From: Streptomyces cyaneus
GTDB taxonomy: Bacteria; Actinomycetota; Actinomycetes; Streptomycetales; Streptomycetaceae
Length of the DNA: 64,000 nucleotides
NCBI RefSeq assembly: GCF_004028635.1
Contig: NZ_RQJW01000003.1
Span: forward strand, 806,001-870,000
Reading direction: 5' to 3'
A model generated the notes under the pieces. The model saw nothing but the letters and a program-made list of their open reading frames with translations, did no database searches and was not told the origin of the DNA. Numbering within the stretch: the stretch's first letter is position 1; each line of letters begins with the position of its first letter. Positions 45,472 to 54,369 of this stretch are shown piece by piece. A program made the translations under genes and the position numbers.

Positions 45472-46403
45472 GGCATTGCCTCCAGGTGAGAGCCCACCCG
45501 CTCCCGGTCCCAGGCCCCGTCGGCGAACACCACGCGGTACCGGTACGCGAAGGACTCGCCCGGCGGCAGCTCGAACTCCTCGAAGAACGCCCAGGAGAAC
45601 GCCACCGTCGGGATGGGCTCCGAGCGCACGAACCAGTGGGACTCGTGGATCGCGGCGTTCGCGTCGAGGTTCTCGGGCGCATGCGCGAAGACGAGCGTGG
45701 AGTGGCCGTCGACGTCGTCGTGCTCGGTGGTGAAGGCCAGCCACGGGCCCTGCGTGCCCATCAGCTTGCCCGCGTCCGCGCCGGCTCCCCCGTCGAGGTC
45801 GGGGCCGAAGGCGGTGCCGCCGGTGAAGTCCCGGGGGCCGCGCCACTGGAGTCCGGTGTAGCCGGCCATCTCGCGTCCGGCGGTGGTGGGCGAGCCGAAG
45901 GCCAGCGGCTCGGCACGGAGGTTGGTGAGCCGGATCGACCAGTCCAGGGCCCAGGCGCCGGCCTCCTCGTCCACCGAGTGGACGGTCAGCCCGCGCACCT
46001 CGCGCGCCCACTCCTGGCCGCCGTTCTCGACCCAGGTGAGCTCCTCGGTGAAGGCCAGCCGATCGTCCTCGGCCGCGAAGTCGGCGAAGCCGTCGTGCCG
46101 CATGGAGCCGACCCGCTCGGGCAGCGGGAGATAACCCTCGCCGTGGACATAGCTGTTGCCGCCCCAGAAGTTCTGCCCGGACAGATGGCTCGCCGTCATC
46201 TGCAGGCCCTTGTGCCAGCGGTGGTCGCTCGGCCGGTAGCCGGTCACGGTGTGCCCGGCGAGGGTGCGCACGGGGTGGGCGTAGGGCTTGCGGGACTCGA
46301 AGGCCTCCGGGTCGGGGCGGTAGACGTAGCGGAGGATCTCCGTGCCGTTCGCCGCCTCGACGGCGATGTGGTCGCCGTGGACGTGGGTGACGCGGATGCT
46401 CAT
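45465..46403 (-). CDS. PmoA/DUF6807 family protein
   Basis: 312 aa from the ATG at 46403 (ATGA overlap with the oxidoreductase stop). Contains SIRVTHVHGDHIAVEAANG, HPVRTLAGHTVTGYRPSDHR, WHKGLQM, FWGGNSYVHG and GLQWRGPRDFTGGTAF. Families named PmoA-like or DUF6807 show this beta-sandwich with conserved His and Asp; no link to methane oxidation is proven. In this operon it is probably a hydrolase or lyase for an oxidised glycoside. Confidence 0.72.
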   Translation of the reverse strand: MSIRVTHVHGDHIAVEAANGTEILRYVYRPDPEAFESRKPYAHPVRTLAGHTVTGYRPSDHRWHKGLQMTASHLSGQNFWGGNSYVHGEGYLPLPERVGSMRHDGFADFAAEDDRLAFTEELTWVENGGQEWAREVRGLTVHSVDEEAGAWALDWSIRLTNLRAEPLAFGSPTTAGREMAGYTGLQWRGPRDFTGGTAFGPDLDGGAGADAGKLMGTQGPWLAFTTEHDDVDGHSTLVFAHAPENLDANAAIHESHWFVRSEPIPTVAFSWAFFEEFELPPGESFAYRYRVVFADGAWDRERVGSHLEAMPW

Positions 46404-47515
46404 GCGCGCTCCTTGAGGGCCCAGTGGGGGTGGTCGCCGTGCATGGCCTGGTAGAAGGGGTCGCCGGGGCTGATCTCGCCCGCGAGCACCGGGCTTCCCG
46501 TGAACGCGGCCTTGTAGAGGGCTGCGGCGAAGGCGAGGGTGGCCCGGGCGTCGGGGCCGCTGCCGGGCGGTCGGACACCGTTGTCGTAGGCGTCGAGGAG
46601 GGTGCCGAGCTGCGCCGTGTGCGAGCTGGGCACGTCCGCCGCGGGGGTGCGCCAGGCGGTGACACGCTCGGAGGGGACGTGGGGGGCCGGGGTGTAGACC
46701 CAGTCGTCGTTGCGGTTGCCGTACAGGTGGGTGAGTTCGACCGTCGCGTCGGCGCAGTCGATGCGGATGCGGCTCACCTCGTGCGGGGAGAGCACGCTGT
46801 TGACGACGGTGGCGAGGGCGCCGTTCTCGAAGCGCACGAGGGCCGTAGAGACGTCCTCGCTCTCGGTGTCGTGGACCAGGCGCGCGGCCATGGCCCGGAT
46901 CTCCGCCCACGGTCCGAGCAGATGCAGCAGCAGGTCGAACTGGTGGATGCCGTGCCCCATCGTCGGCCCGCCGCCCTCGGTCGCCCACCGCCCGCGCCAG
47001 GGCACCGCGAAGTACGCGGCGTCACGGTGCCAGGTCGTCTGGCAGTGCGCGACCAGCGGGGCGCCCAGCTCACCGCTCGTGATCAGCTCACGGGCGTGCA
47101 CGGCACCGGAGCCGTACCGGTGCTGGAAGACCGCGGACGCGTACACGCCCGACGCCTCCTCGGCCGCCGCGATGTCGTCGTACTCGGCGAGCGACAGACA
47201 CAGCGGCTTCTCGCACAGCACCCAGGCGCCCGCCTTGAGCGCGGTGACCGTCTGCTCCCGGTGCAGCCACGGCGGCGTGCCGATCAGGACCAGGTCGGGG
47301 CGTACGGCATCCAGCATGTCGCCGGCCGAGGTGTACCCGGCGACGTCCTCGCCCGCGAGCTCCCGGAAGGCGTCCAGCCTGGCCTGGTCCACGTCGACGG
47401 CGGCGACCAGCTCCACCCGGTCGGCGTGGTGTCTCAGCGCGGGGAGATGGCTGCCGCTGACGATGGCGCCGGTGCCGATCACGGCGACGCGACGGCGGGC
47501 GGTGCTTGGGGACAT
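46400..47515 (-). CDS. Gfo/Idh/MocA-family oxidoreductase
   Basis: 371 aa from the ATG at 47515 with GAGGAGA upstream. NAD(P)-binding Rossmann start RRVAVIGTGAIVSGSHLPAL; Lys in the LCEKPLCLS motif; dimer domain ending with GGGPTMGHGIHQFDLLLHLL. It oxidises a sugar or cyclitol hydroxyl, often at C3. First gene of the operon with cupin, DUF6807 and ABC transporter genes, so it likely starts catabolism of the imported glycoside. Confidence 0.93.
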   Translation of the reverse strand: MSPSTARRRVAVIGTGAIVSGSHLPALRHHADRVELVAAVDVDQARLDAFRELAGEDVAGYTSAGDMLDAVRPDLVLIGTPPWLHREQTVTALKAGAWVLCEKPLCLSLAEYDDIAAAEEASGVYASAVFQHRYGSGAVHARELITSGELGAPLVAHCQTTWHRDAAYFAVPWRGRWATEGGGPTMGHGIHQFDLLLHLLGPWAEIRAMAARLVHDTESEDVSTALVRFENGALATVVNSVLSPHEVSRIRIDCADATVELTHLYGNRNDDWVYTPAPHVPSERVTAWRTPAADVPSSHTAQLGTLLDAYDNGVRPPGSGPDARATLAFAAALYKAAFTGSPVLAGEISPGDPFYQAMHGDHPHWALKERA

Positions 47516-47552
47516 GCAGTTCTCCTCGGACGGCCGACGGACAGCCCGCTCA

Positions 47553-47566
47553 GAAAGCGCTTGCAC
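47553..47566. promoter_or_regulatory. LacI-type operator in the operon promoter
   Basis: GAAAGCGCTTGCAC, centred on AAGCGCTT, lies about 38 bp upstream of the oxidoreductase ATG. It matches the AAAGCGCTTT-type consensus of LacI-family regulators. A weaker AGCGCTT occurs at 47724-47730 nearer the divergent gene. The regulator is not encoded in the window. Confidence 0.65.
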
Positions 47567-47812
47567 TTCGAGTTGACCCTAGGCAGGGACCTAATGTCAG
47601 GACAACCCCTCTGCGGCGACATGGGCAAAGCCTGACCCGTTCGGCTCGACCCACGTTCCGCACGCTCCCCGTCGCGACCGCCGCTCAAACGAACGAAGAT
47701 CACAGGGCGCGCCGAAGCGATCCAGCGCTTCAACTTGGGCTCAGGAGTGGGGCGTTGACAGCACTCGGCATCCGCGTCACGGTGATGACTCGTCGTGCCC
47801 GGGAGGTCACCC

Positions 47813-49000
47813 ATGGCAGTAGCCGGCACCGATGTCGATCTGGTCGCCCGCGTACGGGCTCTACGGCCCGTCGTCCGCGAGCACGCGCTGCGCACCGAAC
47901 AGGAGCGGCGGGTCGCGCCCGAGGTCGCGGCGGCACTGGCGGACGCCGGGATCCACCGGATGAACGTCCCCCGACGGTACGGCGGCTACCAGAGCCGGCC
48001 GAGCACCCAGGTGGACGCGGTGGCCGAGATCGCCGCCGCGTGCGGCTCGACCGCGTTCAAGACGGTGATCCAGGCCGGCTGCTCCTACATCGCGGCGCTG
48101 TTCCCCGACGAGGCACAGGACGAGATCTTCACGAGCCCCGATGTGCGGGTCGGCGGCACCCTGGTCCCGGACGCGACGGCGGTCCGCTCCGACGGCGGCT
48201 ACGTCGTCAACGGCACCTCGGGCTTCGCCACCGGCTGCCACGACGCCGACTGGCACCTGCTGACGGTCCGGGTCGAGCCCGAGTCCGACTCCGGCGACGG
48301 TCTGCCCGAGCTGCTGTGGACCGCCGTACCGATGGCCGAGCTGGAGATCCTCGACGACTGGTACGTGTCGGGGCTGGCCGGAAGCGGCAGCAACAGCGTC
48401 GTGGCGCGGGACGTGGTCGTGCCCGCCCATCGCACGCTGCCGGTCGGGCCGCTGCTGGCGGGCGAGTTCCCGTCGAAGGCCAACGCCGACGACCCGTTCT
48501 ACCGGATGCCCGTGCTGCTGCTGTTCTGCGCGTGGACGGCGCCGATCGCCCTCGGTCTGGCCCGCTCGGCGCTGGCGGAGTTCAGCGAGCGCAGTCGCCG
48601 ACGGGGCATCACGTACACCTTCCACGCGCGGCAGAACGAGGCCACCCTCACCCATCTCCAGGCGGCCGAGGCGGCCATGAAGATCTCCTGCGCCGAGCTG
48701 CTGACCGCGCAATTCGTCGCCCTGATCGAGTCGCGGGCCGAGTCCGGCGAGCCGTACACGCCCGAGGAGCGGGCCAGGGTCCGGGCGCAGAGCGGTTATG
48801 TGGCGCGGCTGTGCAAGGAGGCCGTCGATCTGCTCGGCTCAGCGTCGGGGGCGTCGTCCCTGCACCGGGAAGTGCCGATCCAGCGGGCCGTGCGGGACCT
48901 GCACGCCCTGAATCTGCATGCGTTCGTGAACCCCGCCACGAACCTCGAGATCTACGGCCGGGTCCTGTCCGGGCTCGACCCGGGTACGCCGTTCCTCTAG
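47813..49000 (+). CDS. Acyl-CoA-dehydrogenase-fold flavin monooxygenase-like
   Basis: 395 aa from the ATG at 47813 with GGGAGGTCA upstream. Helical N-terminal domain with ALADAGIHRMNVPRRYGGYQ, middle VNGTSGFATGCHDADWHLLT and WYVSGLAGSGSNSVVARDVV, and a C-terminal helical domain. The catalytic Glu of true acyl-CoA dehydrogenases is not evident; HsaA/HpaB-like two-component flavin monooxygenases share this outline. Substrate unknown. Divergent from the sugar operon. Confidence 0.78.
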   Translation: MAVAGTDVDLVARVRALRPVVREHALRTEQERRVAPEVAAALADAGIHRMNVPRRYGGYQSRPSTQVDAVAEIAAACGSTAFKTVIQAGCSYIAALFPDEAQDEIFTSPDVRVGGTLVPDATAVRSDGGYVVNGTSGFATGCHDADWHLLTVRVEPESDSGDGLPELLWTAVPMAELEILDDWYVSGLAGSGSNSVVARDVVVPAHRTLPVGPLLAGEFPSKANADDPFYRMPVLLLFCAWTAPIALGLARSALAEFSERSRRRGITYTFHARQNEATLTHLQAAEAAMKISCAELLTAQFVALIESRAESGEPYTPEERARVRAQSGYVARLCKEAVDLLGSASGASSLHREVPIQRAVRDLHALNLHAFVNPATNLEIYGRVLSGLDPGTPFL

Positions 49001-49006
49001 GCGCTG

Positions 49007-50743
49007 TCAGCCCTTGTCCAGGAAGCGCCGCAGCCGGGTCAGCGGCCAGGTGTTGATCACGTCGTCCTTGGTCAGCCAGCCCCGCTGTGCCGTGCCCACG
49101 CCGTAGCGCAGGTTGGCCAGGTGGATGACGGCGTGTGCGTCGCTGTCGACGGCGAACTTCACGCCGTGCCGTCCGGCCCGCAGGATGTCCTCGTCGCGCA
49201 GGTCGAGCCGGTCGGGATGGGAGTTGATCTCCAGGGCCGTGCCGGTGCGGGCGCAGGCGGCGAAGACCTCGTCGAGGTCGGCGTCGATGCCGGGCCGCTT
49301 GCCGAGGAGGCGGGTGGTGGGGTGGCCGATGATGTGGACGTGCGGGTTCTCGCAGGCCCGCACGATCCGCCGGGTGAGTGCCTCGCGCCCCTGGTTGAAG
49401 TGGGAGTGCACGGAGGCCACGCACAGGTCGAAGCCGGCGAGGAACTCCGGCGGCCAGTCCACGTCGCCGTCGGGGCCGATGTTCAGCTCGGCGCCGTGCA
49501 GCAGCCGCATGCCGGCCCGCTTTCCGCGCTTGCCGTACTCCGTGTCGAGCTCGCGGACGCGTTCGCGCTGGGCCAGGATCCGTTCGTCGGTCATGCGCTG
49601 CATGGCCATGTCGGGGCCGTGGTCGGTGACCGCGTAGTAGGCGTAGCCGCGTTCGGCGGCCGCGGCGACCATCTCCTCCAGCGGGGCGAGACCGTCGGTG
49701 AGGTCGGTGTGGGTGTGCAGATCACCCCGGATGTCCTTCTCCTGGACCAGGTCGGGCAGCTCGCCGCGCAGCCCGGCCTCGATCTCGCCCCGGTCCTCAC
49801 GCAGGGTGGGCGGGATCCAGGGCAGGCCGAGCCGGGCGTACACGTCCTCCTCGGTCTCGGAGACGATCTTCCTTCCGGTCTCGGTGTCGAAGAGCCCGTA
49901 CTCGGAGAGCTTGAGCTTTTGGTGGACGGCGAGTTCCCGGGTGCGGATGTTGTGCGCCTTGGAGCCGGTGAAGTACTGCAGCGCCGCGCCCCAGGAGTCC
50001 GGCGGTACGACGCGCAGATCGACCTGGAGGCCCTTGCTCGTGCGGATCGACGTCTTCTTCTCGCCGTGCGCGATGACCTCCGAGACGTACGGCAGCTCGG
50101 TGAAGGCCCGCATCACGGGCTCGGACTTCTTCGCCGCGACGAGGATGTCGATGTCGCCGATGGTCTCGCGGACGCGGCGCAGCGAGCCGGCGTAGGAGCA
50201 GCGTTTGCAGCCGGTGACCTGCGACATCTCGGCGACGATGTCCTCGGCGAGGCTCATGGCGACGTCGATCAGGACGCGGTCGCCGGAGGACTGGAGCAGG
50301 CTGATGCCGTGCAGGATGTTCTCCTCCGTCTTCGGCCCGAAGCCCTTCAGGTCGCGCAGCCGCTCCTCGTGGATGGCGTCCGCCAGTTCCTCGGTCGTGG
50401 AGATGCCCAGCTCCTGGTAGATGACCAGGGCCTTCTTCGGGCCGAGCGTGGGGATGGCGGTGAGCTGCCGGACCCCGGCGGGGATCTTCGCCCGCAGCTC
50501 CTCGACGGCGGAGACGCTGCCGTTGGAGAAGTACTCGACGACCTTCTCGGCGATCGACTTGCCGACGTTGGGGATCTCCTTCAGGCCCTTGACGTCGAGC
50601 TTGGACACATCGGCGTGGTGGCCGCCGATCGCCCGGGCGGCCTTCTCGTAGACGCGCGCCTTGAACGCGTCTCCTCCGGTGATCGAGATCAGATCCGCGT
50701 ACTCCTGGAGCAGCGCGGCGACCTCGTCGTTGGGACGGGCCAC
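49007..50743 (-). CDS. polX: PolX-type DNA polymerase with PHP nuclease domain
   Basis: 578 aa from GTG 50743. Helix-hairpin-helix regions (LKEIPNVGKSIAEKVVEYF, LTAIPTLGPKKALVIYQELG), a polymerase beta-like nucleotidyltransferase core with YAGSLRRVRETIGDIDILVA (metal Asp pair), and a C-terminal PHP exonuclease domain with DLHTHTDLTDG (about 340-350) and VDSDAHAVIHLANLRYGVG. It fills short gaps in base-excision repair and trims 3' ends. Runs convergent with the gene at 47813, 6 bp apart. Confidence 0.94.
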   Translation of the reverse strand: MARPNDEVAALLQEYADLISITGGDAFKARVYEKAARAIGGHHADVSKLDVKGLKEIPNVGKSIAEKVVEYFSNGSVSAVEELRAKIPAGVRQLTAIPTLGPKKALVIYQELGISTTEELADAIHEERLRDLKGFGPKTEENILHGISLLQSSGDRVLIDVAMSLAEDIVAEMSQVTGCKRCSYAGSLRRVRETIGDIDILVAAKKSEPVMRAFTELPYVSEVIAHGEKKTSIRTSKGLQVDLRVVPPDSWGAALQYFTGSKAHNIRTRELAVHQKLKLSEYGLFDTETGRKIVSETEEDVYARLGLPWIPPTLREDRGEIEAGLRGELPDLVQEKDIRGDLHTHTDLTDGLAPLEEMVAAAAERGYAYYAVTDHGPDMAMQRMTDERILAQRERVRELDTEYGKRGKRAGMRLLHGAELNIGPDGDVDWPPEFLAGFDLCVASVHSHFNQGREALTRRIVRACENPHVHIIGHPTTRLLGKRPGIDADLDEVFAACARTGTALEINSHPDRLDLRDEDILRAGRHGVKFAVDSDAHAVIHLANLRYGVGTAQRGWLTKDDVINTWPLTRLRRFLDKG

Positions 50744-50813
50744 ACCTCCAGGGTAGGCAAGGTGGGGCCGGGCGGCGCGGGCCGACGCCGCCGGGGCACC
50801 CGGAAGACGACCG

Positions 50814-52049
50814 CTACTGGCCCAGGGGGGTGGGCGGCCTGGTCGTGGTGTCGAAGACGGGAGTGGTCGGGACCGGCGGGTGTGCGGTGGTCGCCCGCTC
50901 CTTCGTCAGGGCGTTGGTGATCCTGCGGGCCAGGAGGGGGTCGGCCGGCAGGGTGTGCGCGGCGAACCAGCGGGCGCCGGAGGGGTCGGGGGACGGTTCG
51001 ACGAACTCGGCACCCGCGTAGTCGTCGAGCGGCGGGTCGTAGACGTATCCCGCGACCACGCCGTGATTCACCAGGCGTTCGAGGAGCGCGTCGCGGTCGT
51101 GGACGAGGAGCGGTACCCGGAAGAGGGGCGGCGGGCCGTCGCCCGCCCGGTCGCGCAGTGCCGGGCTGGCCCAGGTTGTGCCCGACAGCAGCGAGACACC
51201 GGCCCGGCGCCGAGCCAGGTCGCCGTCGAGCATGGCCATCCGCAGCTCCAACTGCCCCCGGACCAGGGCCCCGTGACGGGACCGGAAGCCATGCAGGTCG
51301 ACCCGTACCCAGGGCTCGTACGCGGTCAGGCTCGGCGCGTGGCGTGCGCTGCCGGCGAGGCGGGGTGCGTGCAGGGCCATGCGGAAGTCGTCGCGTTCCA
51401 GCAGCCCCAGGCGCTGCATGGTGCGCCACACGGGACGCACCAGGTGGAGCGAGCGTACGGCGGAGCGGGCCAGCGGGCGCAGTGTGGTGGACAGGTCGGC
51501 GCGCAGGCGTCGCGGGGTCAGCAGATCGTCGCGCAGCAGCTCCAACTCCCGCCGGGTGCGCGCGTCCTCGACGGCGAGAAAACCGCCGGCCATCCCCGCC
51601 ACGTGCTTGGACAGGCTGAACGCCGCCGCCCTGCCGAAGGTGCCGATCGGCTGCCCGTCGACATGCGTGCCGATGGCGTGCGCCGCGTCCTCGATCAGCG
51701 GGATCCCCAACTCGTCGCAGCGGCGGCGCAGTTCGACGACCCGGTCCGGCAGCCCGTACAGGTTCGTGGTCAGGACGGCGTCCACGTTCCGCCAGGTGGA
51801 CTCCGGTACGGCGGCCGGGTCGATGTTGCCGTCCCACTGGGACACCGGGGCTTGCACGGGGCGCAGTCCGGCGGCGAGGACGACGAAGAGGATCACGTCG
51901 TCGTTCACCGGGGACATCAGCACCCGTCCACCGGGCCGGCACCAGCGCCGCAGCGCCAGGTACAGGGCGAGCCGGGCGGAGGGCGTGTAGACGCATTCGC
52001 GTCCGATGCGCCGTGTCATCATCGCGGCGAGCCGCGATCCGTACGGCAT
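50814..52049 (-). CDS. DegT/DnrJ/EryC1-like PLP aminotransferase
   Basis: 411 aa from the ATG at 52049 with GGAAGAGGTGAC upstream. PLP Lys in AAFSLSKHVAGMAGGFLA; LIEDAAHAIGTHVDGQP binds the cofactor ring; DAVLTTNLYGLPDRV. DegT-family enzymes transaminate keto-sugars or keto-acids for polysaccharides or antibiotics. Residues 170-240 are more basic than usual and the family match is partial. Upstream GNAT/FemAB gene in the same direction suggests a surface-glycan or peptidic product. Confidence 0.8.
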   Translation of the reverse strand: MPYGSRLAAMMTRRIGRECVYTPSARLALYLALRRWCRPGGRVLMSPVNDDVILFVVLAAGLRPVQAPVSQWDGNIDPAAVPESTWRNVDAVLTTNLYGLPDRVVELRRRCDELGIPLIEDAAHAIGTHVDGQPIGTFGRAAAFSLSKHVAGMAGGFLAVEDARTRRELELLRDDLLTPRRLRADLSTTLRPLARSAVRSLHLVRPVWRTMQRLGLLERDDFRMALHAPRLAGSARHAPSLTAYEPWVRVDLHGFRSRHGALVRGQLELRMAMLDGDLARRRAGVSLLSGTTWASPALRDRAGDGPPPLFRVPLLVHDRDALLERLVNHGVVAGYVYDPPLDDYAGAEFVEPSPDPSGARWFAAHTLPADPLLARRITNALTKERATTAHPPVPTTPVFDTTTRPPTPLGQ

Positions 52050-52207
52050 GGTCACCTCTTCCGTGGAAGGGTACGAGGAAGGGTCGCCCGAGGCGGGCGG
52101 TGCACGTCGGCGCGCGAGGATCGAGGCCGCCGTGCAGGGGGAACCGAGACCGCGCGACGCCATGGACAAGACGCCGACGCGTTACGCATGACGAGAGCGG
52201 GCCCCGT

Positions 52208-53335
52208 TCAGCGGGCGCGTGCTCCCGCTCCCGAGGAGTGGGCCAGGCCCGAGGTGCGCAGGGTGCCGACGGTCTTCAGCAGCCGGTCGGCGGGGTCGCG
52301 CAGTCTGGGGTGGGCCAGGACCGTGTTCCTCAGGCCGCGCACGGGTCTGCGCCACAGCCGGTGGGCCGCCGCCACGGGATGCGCGCGCACCGCGAACCCT
52401 TCGGCCACCCGCAGCTCACGGGTCTTGAGCCAGTCCTTGTACTCCTTCTCGCCACGCCCCATGTCCATCAGCGTCACGCCGTCCCGGCCCGCGGCGTAGG
52501 CCATCCGCAGGTGCATCATCAGTCCGGGCGAGTAGTAGCTGAACTCGGGGTCGTACGCGGTGAACCAGGCCGCGAACACCGTCCGCGACCTCGGCCCGAA
52601 GTGCGCGGCGACCGGCCGGTCACCGGCGTACACCACCGACAGGATGCCGGTGAAGTGTTCCTCGCGGACCTGGAGGAGGTGCTCGACGAGGTCGACGATC
52701 CACGGCTTGGAGAACCGGTCCATCCGCCCCGTCCTGCGGTACTGGGCGGACTTCCATCGCATGAGCGTGCGCAGCACCCGCGGGTCGCGCTCGTCGTAGA
52801 CGAACCGCACCTCGCCCACGTTCCGGCCCAGGCGGCGCTCCTTCTTCAGCGTCGTCTTGGCCTGTCCGGGGTACGTGGCGCGTAACCACTGCGCGTAGTC
52901 GCCCTCGCCGGGCTTCAGATCGAGCACGGGAGAGGCGAACGTGCCGGTGACGTACGGGCCGAACGGCTTCTGCTCCTCGACGAGGTGATCGAACTCGAAG
53001 ACGGACAGTCCGCAGGCCCGCAGCAGTTCCCGGGTGTCCCAGGTGACGCCCGGACGGTGCACCAGGGCCTGGCAGTCGGAGAGGCCGAGACCGATGGCAC
53101 GCCCGACACCGAGGGCGGTGCGCTCGTACGGGAAGAAGCCGACGGCCTCCCCGTCCTCGTGCAGTACCGCCACCCGCGCCCCACCGCGGTACCTGCCGAC
53201 TCCCCTCGCGAACTCCGGCGCCAGGAACGGGTTGGCGTAGTCGGGCGAGGAGTCCATCGCCCCGTGCCACGCCCGGCGCAGCGACTCGGTCAGTTCGTCG
53301 GGTCTGTGAATCGTGATGGCGCTCTTGGATCGCAC
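52208..53335 (-). CDS. GNAT/FemAB-like (BioF2, Acetyltransf_6) transferase, TTA codon
   Basis: 375 aa from the GTG at 53335 with a G-rich site 9 nt upstream. N-terminal part VFEFDHLVEEQKPFGPYV and a central GNAT-like core with GDRPVAAHFGPRSRTVFAAW and SYYSPGLMMHLRMAYAAGRD, then MDMGRGEKEYKDWLKTRELR. These are the Acetyltransferase_6/FemAB-type features found in CelD-like and cell-wall transferases. Leu151 is encoded by TTA (52883-52885), so it should be bldA-dependent. 158 bp upstream of the DegT gene. Confidence 0.82.
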   Translation of the reverse strand: MRSKSAITIHRPDELTESLRRAWHGAMDSSPDYANPFLAPEFARGVGRYRGGARVAVLHEDGEAVGFFPYERTALGVGRAIGLGLSDCQALVHRPGVTWDTRELLRACGLSVFEFDHLVEEQKPFGPYVTGTFASPVLDLKPGEGDYAQWLRATYPGQAKTTLKKERRLGRNVGEVRFVYDERDPRVLRTLMRWKSAQYRRTGRMDRFSKPWIVDLVEHLLQVREEHFTGILSVVYAGDRPVAAHFGPRSRTVFAAWFTAYDPEFSYYSPGLMMHLRMAYAAGRDGVTLMDMGRGEKEYKDWLKTRELRVAEGFAVRAHPVAAAHRLWRRPVRGLRNTVLAHPRLRDPADRLLKTVGTLRTSGLAHSSGAGARAR

Positions 53336-53379
53336 GGCGAATGCTCCCCCCAAAAATCCCCCCAAGACGCATTCCTAGC

Positions 53380-53421
53380 GCCTCGCCACATTTTCCCCCA
53401 TGTCGAACTATGCGGCGAGGC
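53380..53421. promoter_or_regulatory. Inverted repeat upstream of the GNAT gene
   Basis: GCCTCGCC (53380-53387) and GGCGAGGC (53414-53421), 26 nt apart, lie 45-86 bp upstream of the GTG at 53335 and downstream of the methyltransferase stop. May be a terminator for the methyltransferase or an operator. Confidence 0.4.
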
Positions 53422-53498
53422 TCAAACGTCGCGAAACAGTACGCACGCTGTCAAGGTGCCTGCAGGAACCTTTAGCTGTGCTTGGTGCGGACTCCCGG

Positions 53499-54272
53499 TC
53501 AGCGCAGTGCCACGACGACGTGGCTGGCGCCGTACTGCCAGACGACGCCGACGTGCCCGAACCCCGCCTGCCTCAGCAGTCGTTGATGTGCGGACACGGA
53601 CAGGCGCGCCGCGCTGTCGGCCGCAGCCGTCTTCGGCTGTCGGGGTCGGCGTCCACGCTCCGCGATGAGGTCGGTCAGCTCCGGATCCTGCTCGACTGCC
53701 GTCCACCAGGACGCCCAGTCCTCGTGGGCGAGGGCGTGCCCGCGTTCGGCGTGGCGGCGGCCGACGCAGCCGGCGAGTTCGGCGAGCCGCGTGTCGTCGT
53801 GCGGGAAGTGGTCGCCGTTGACGAGGACGCCGCCGGGCCGCAGCAGCGCCGCGAGCTGCCGGTAGACACGGTGCAGGGCGTCCACGCCGAGATAGTGCAG
53901 GGCCGTCGTCGACACGGCCGCGTCTAGCGGGCGGTCCAGCCGCAGGGCCTGCGTCCAGCCCTCCTCGCCGATCACCGCGTCCACGTAACGGGCCGCGTCC
54001 GGGTGGTGGGTGCGGGCCAGCTCCAGCAGCAACGGGTCCATGTCCACGCCCACGATGTCCGCCTGCGGCAACCGCCGGGCCAGTCGGGCCGCCAGCGATC
54101 CGGGACCGCAGCCGAGGTCGAGGACCAGCGGCGTGGCCGGGCCGCCCGTCACGGTCTGCTCGACCACGTCACCGATCACCGTGAAACGCTCCTCGCGGTC
54201 GACGGCGTACCGCTGCTGCTGGCGTTCCCAGCGCTCCACCCACCGCTCCGCCGTCGCCAGGCTCAGCCCCAT
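53499..54272 (-). CDS. Class I SAM-dependent methyltransferase
   Basis: 257 aa. Motif I LVLDLGCGPGSLAARLARRL, motif II DIVGVDMDPLLLELARTHH, and HYLGVDALHRVYRQLAALLR PGG-type post-motif region. A small-molecule methyltransferase (methyltransf_25/12 type). Helical N-terminal cap with WERQQQRYAV. It follows the PLP-enzyme operon in the same direction, 97 bp after its end, behind a Zur-like box, and may act in the same pathway. Confidence 0.85.
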   Translation of the reverse strand: MGLSLATAERWVERWERQQQRYAVDREERFTVIGDVVEQTVTGGPATPLVLDLGCGPGSLAARLARRLPQADIVGVDMDPLLLELARTHHPDAARYVDAVIGEEGWTQALRLDRPLDAAVSTTALHYLGVDALHRVYRQLAALLRPGGVLVNGDHFPHDDTRLAELAGCVGRRHAERGHALAHEDWASWWTAVEQDPELTDLIAERGRRPRQPKTAAADSAARLSVSAHQRLLRQAGFGHVGVVWQYGASHVVVALR

Positions 54273-54333
54273 CCGGTCGTGCCACCTCGCCGTCTCGCAC
54301 CCGACTCACCCTGTCGGCGCCCGACACTACAAG

Positions 54334-54350
54334 ATGGAAACGGTTCCCAT
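54334..54350. promoter_or_regulatory. Zur-like zinc operator candidate
   Basis: ATGGAAACGGTTCCCAT, containing TGGAAAC-G-GTTCCCA in a 7-1-7 palindromic layout, close to the TGRAAAYGRTTTYCA pattern of actinobacterial Zur sites. Located 62-78 bp upstream of the methyltransferase ATG in the 97-bp gap. The core is A/T-poor compared with strong Zur boxes, so this is a candidate only. Confidence 0.45.
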
Positions 54351-54369
54351 TACCTCTGATGGCGGTACG

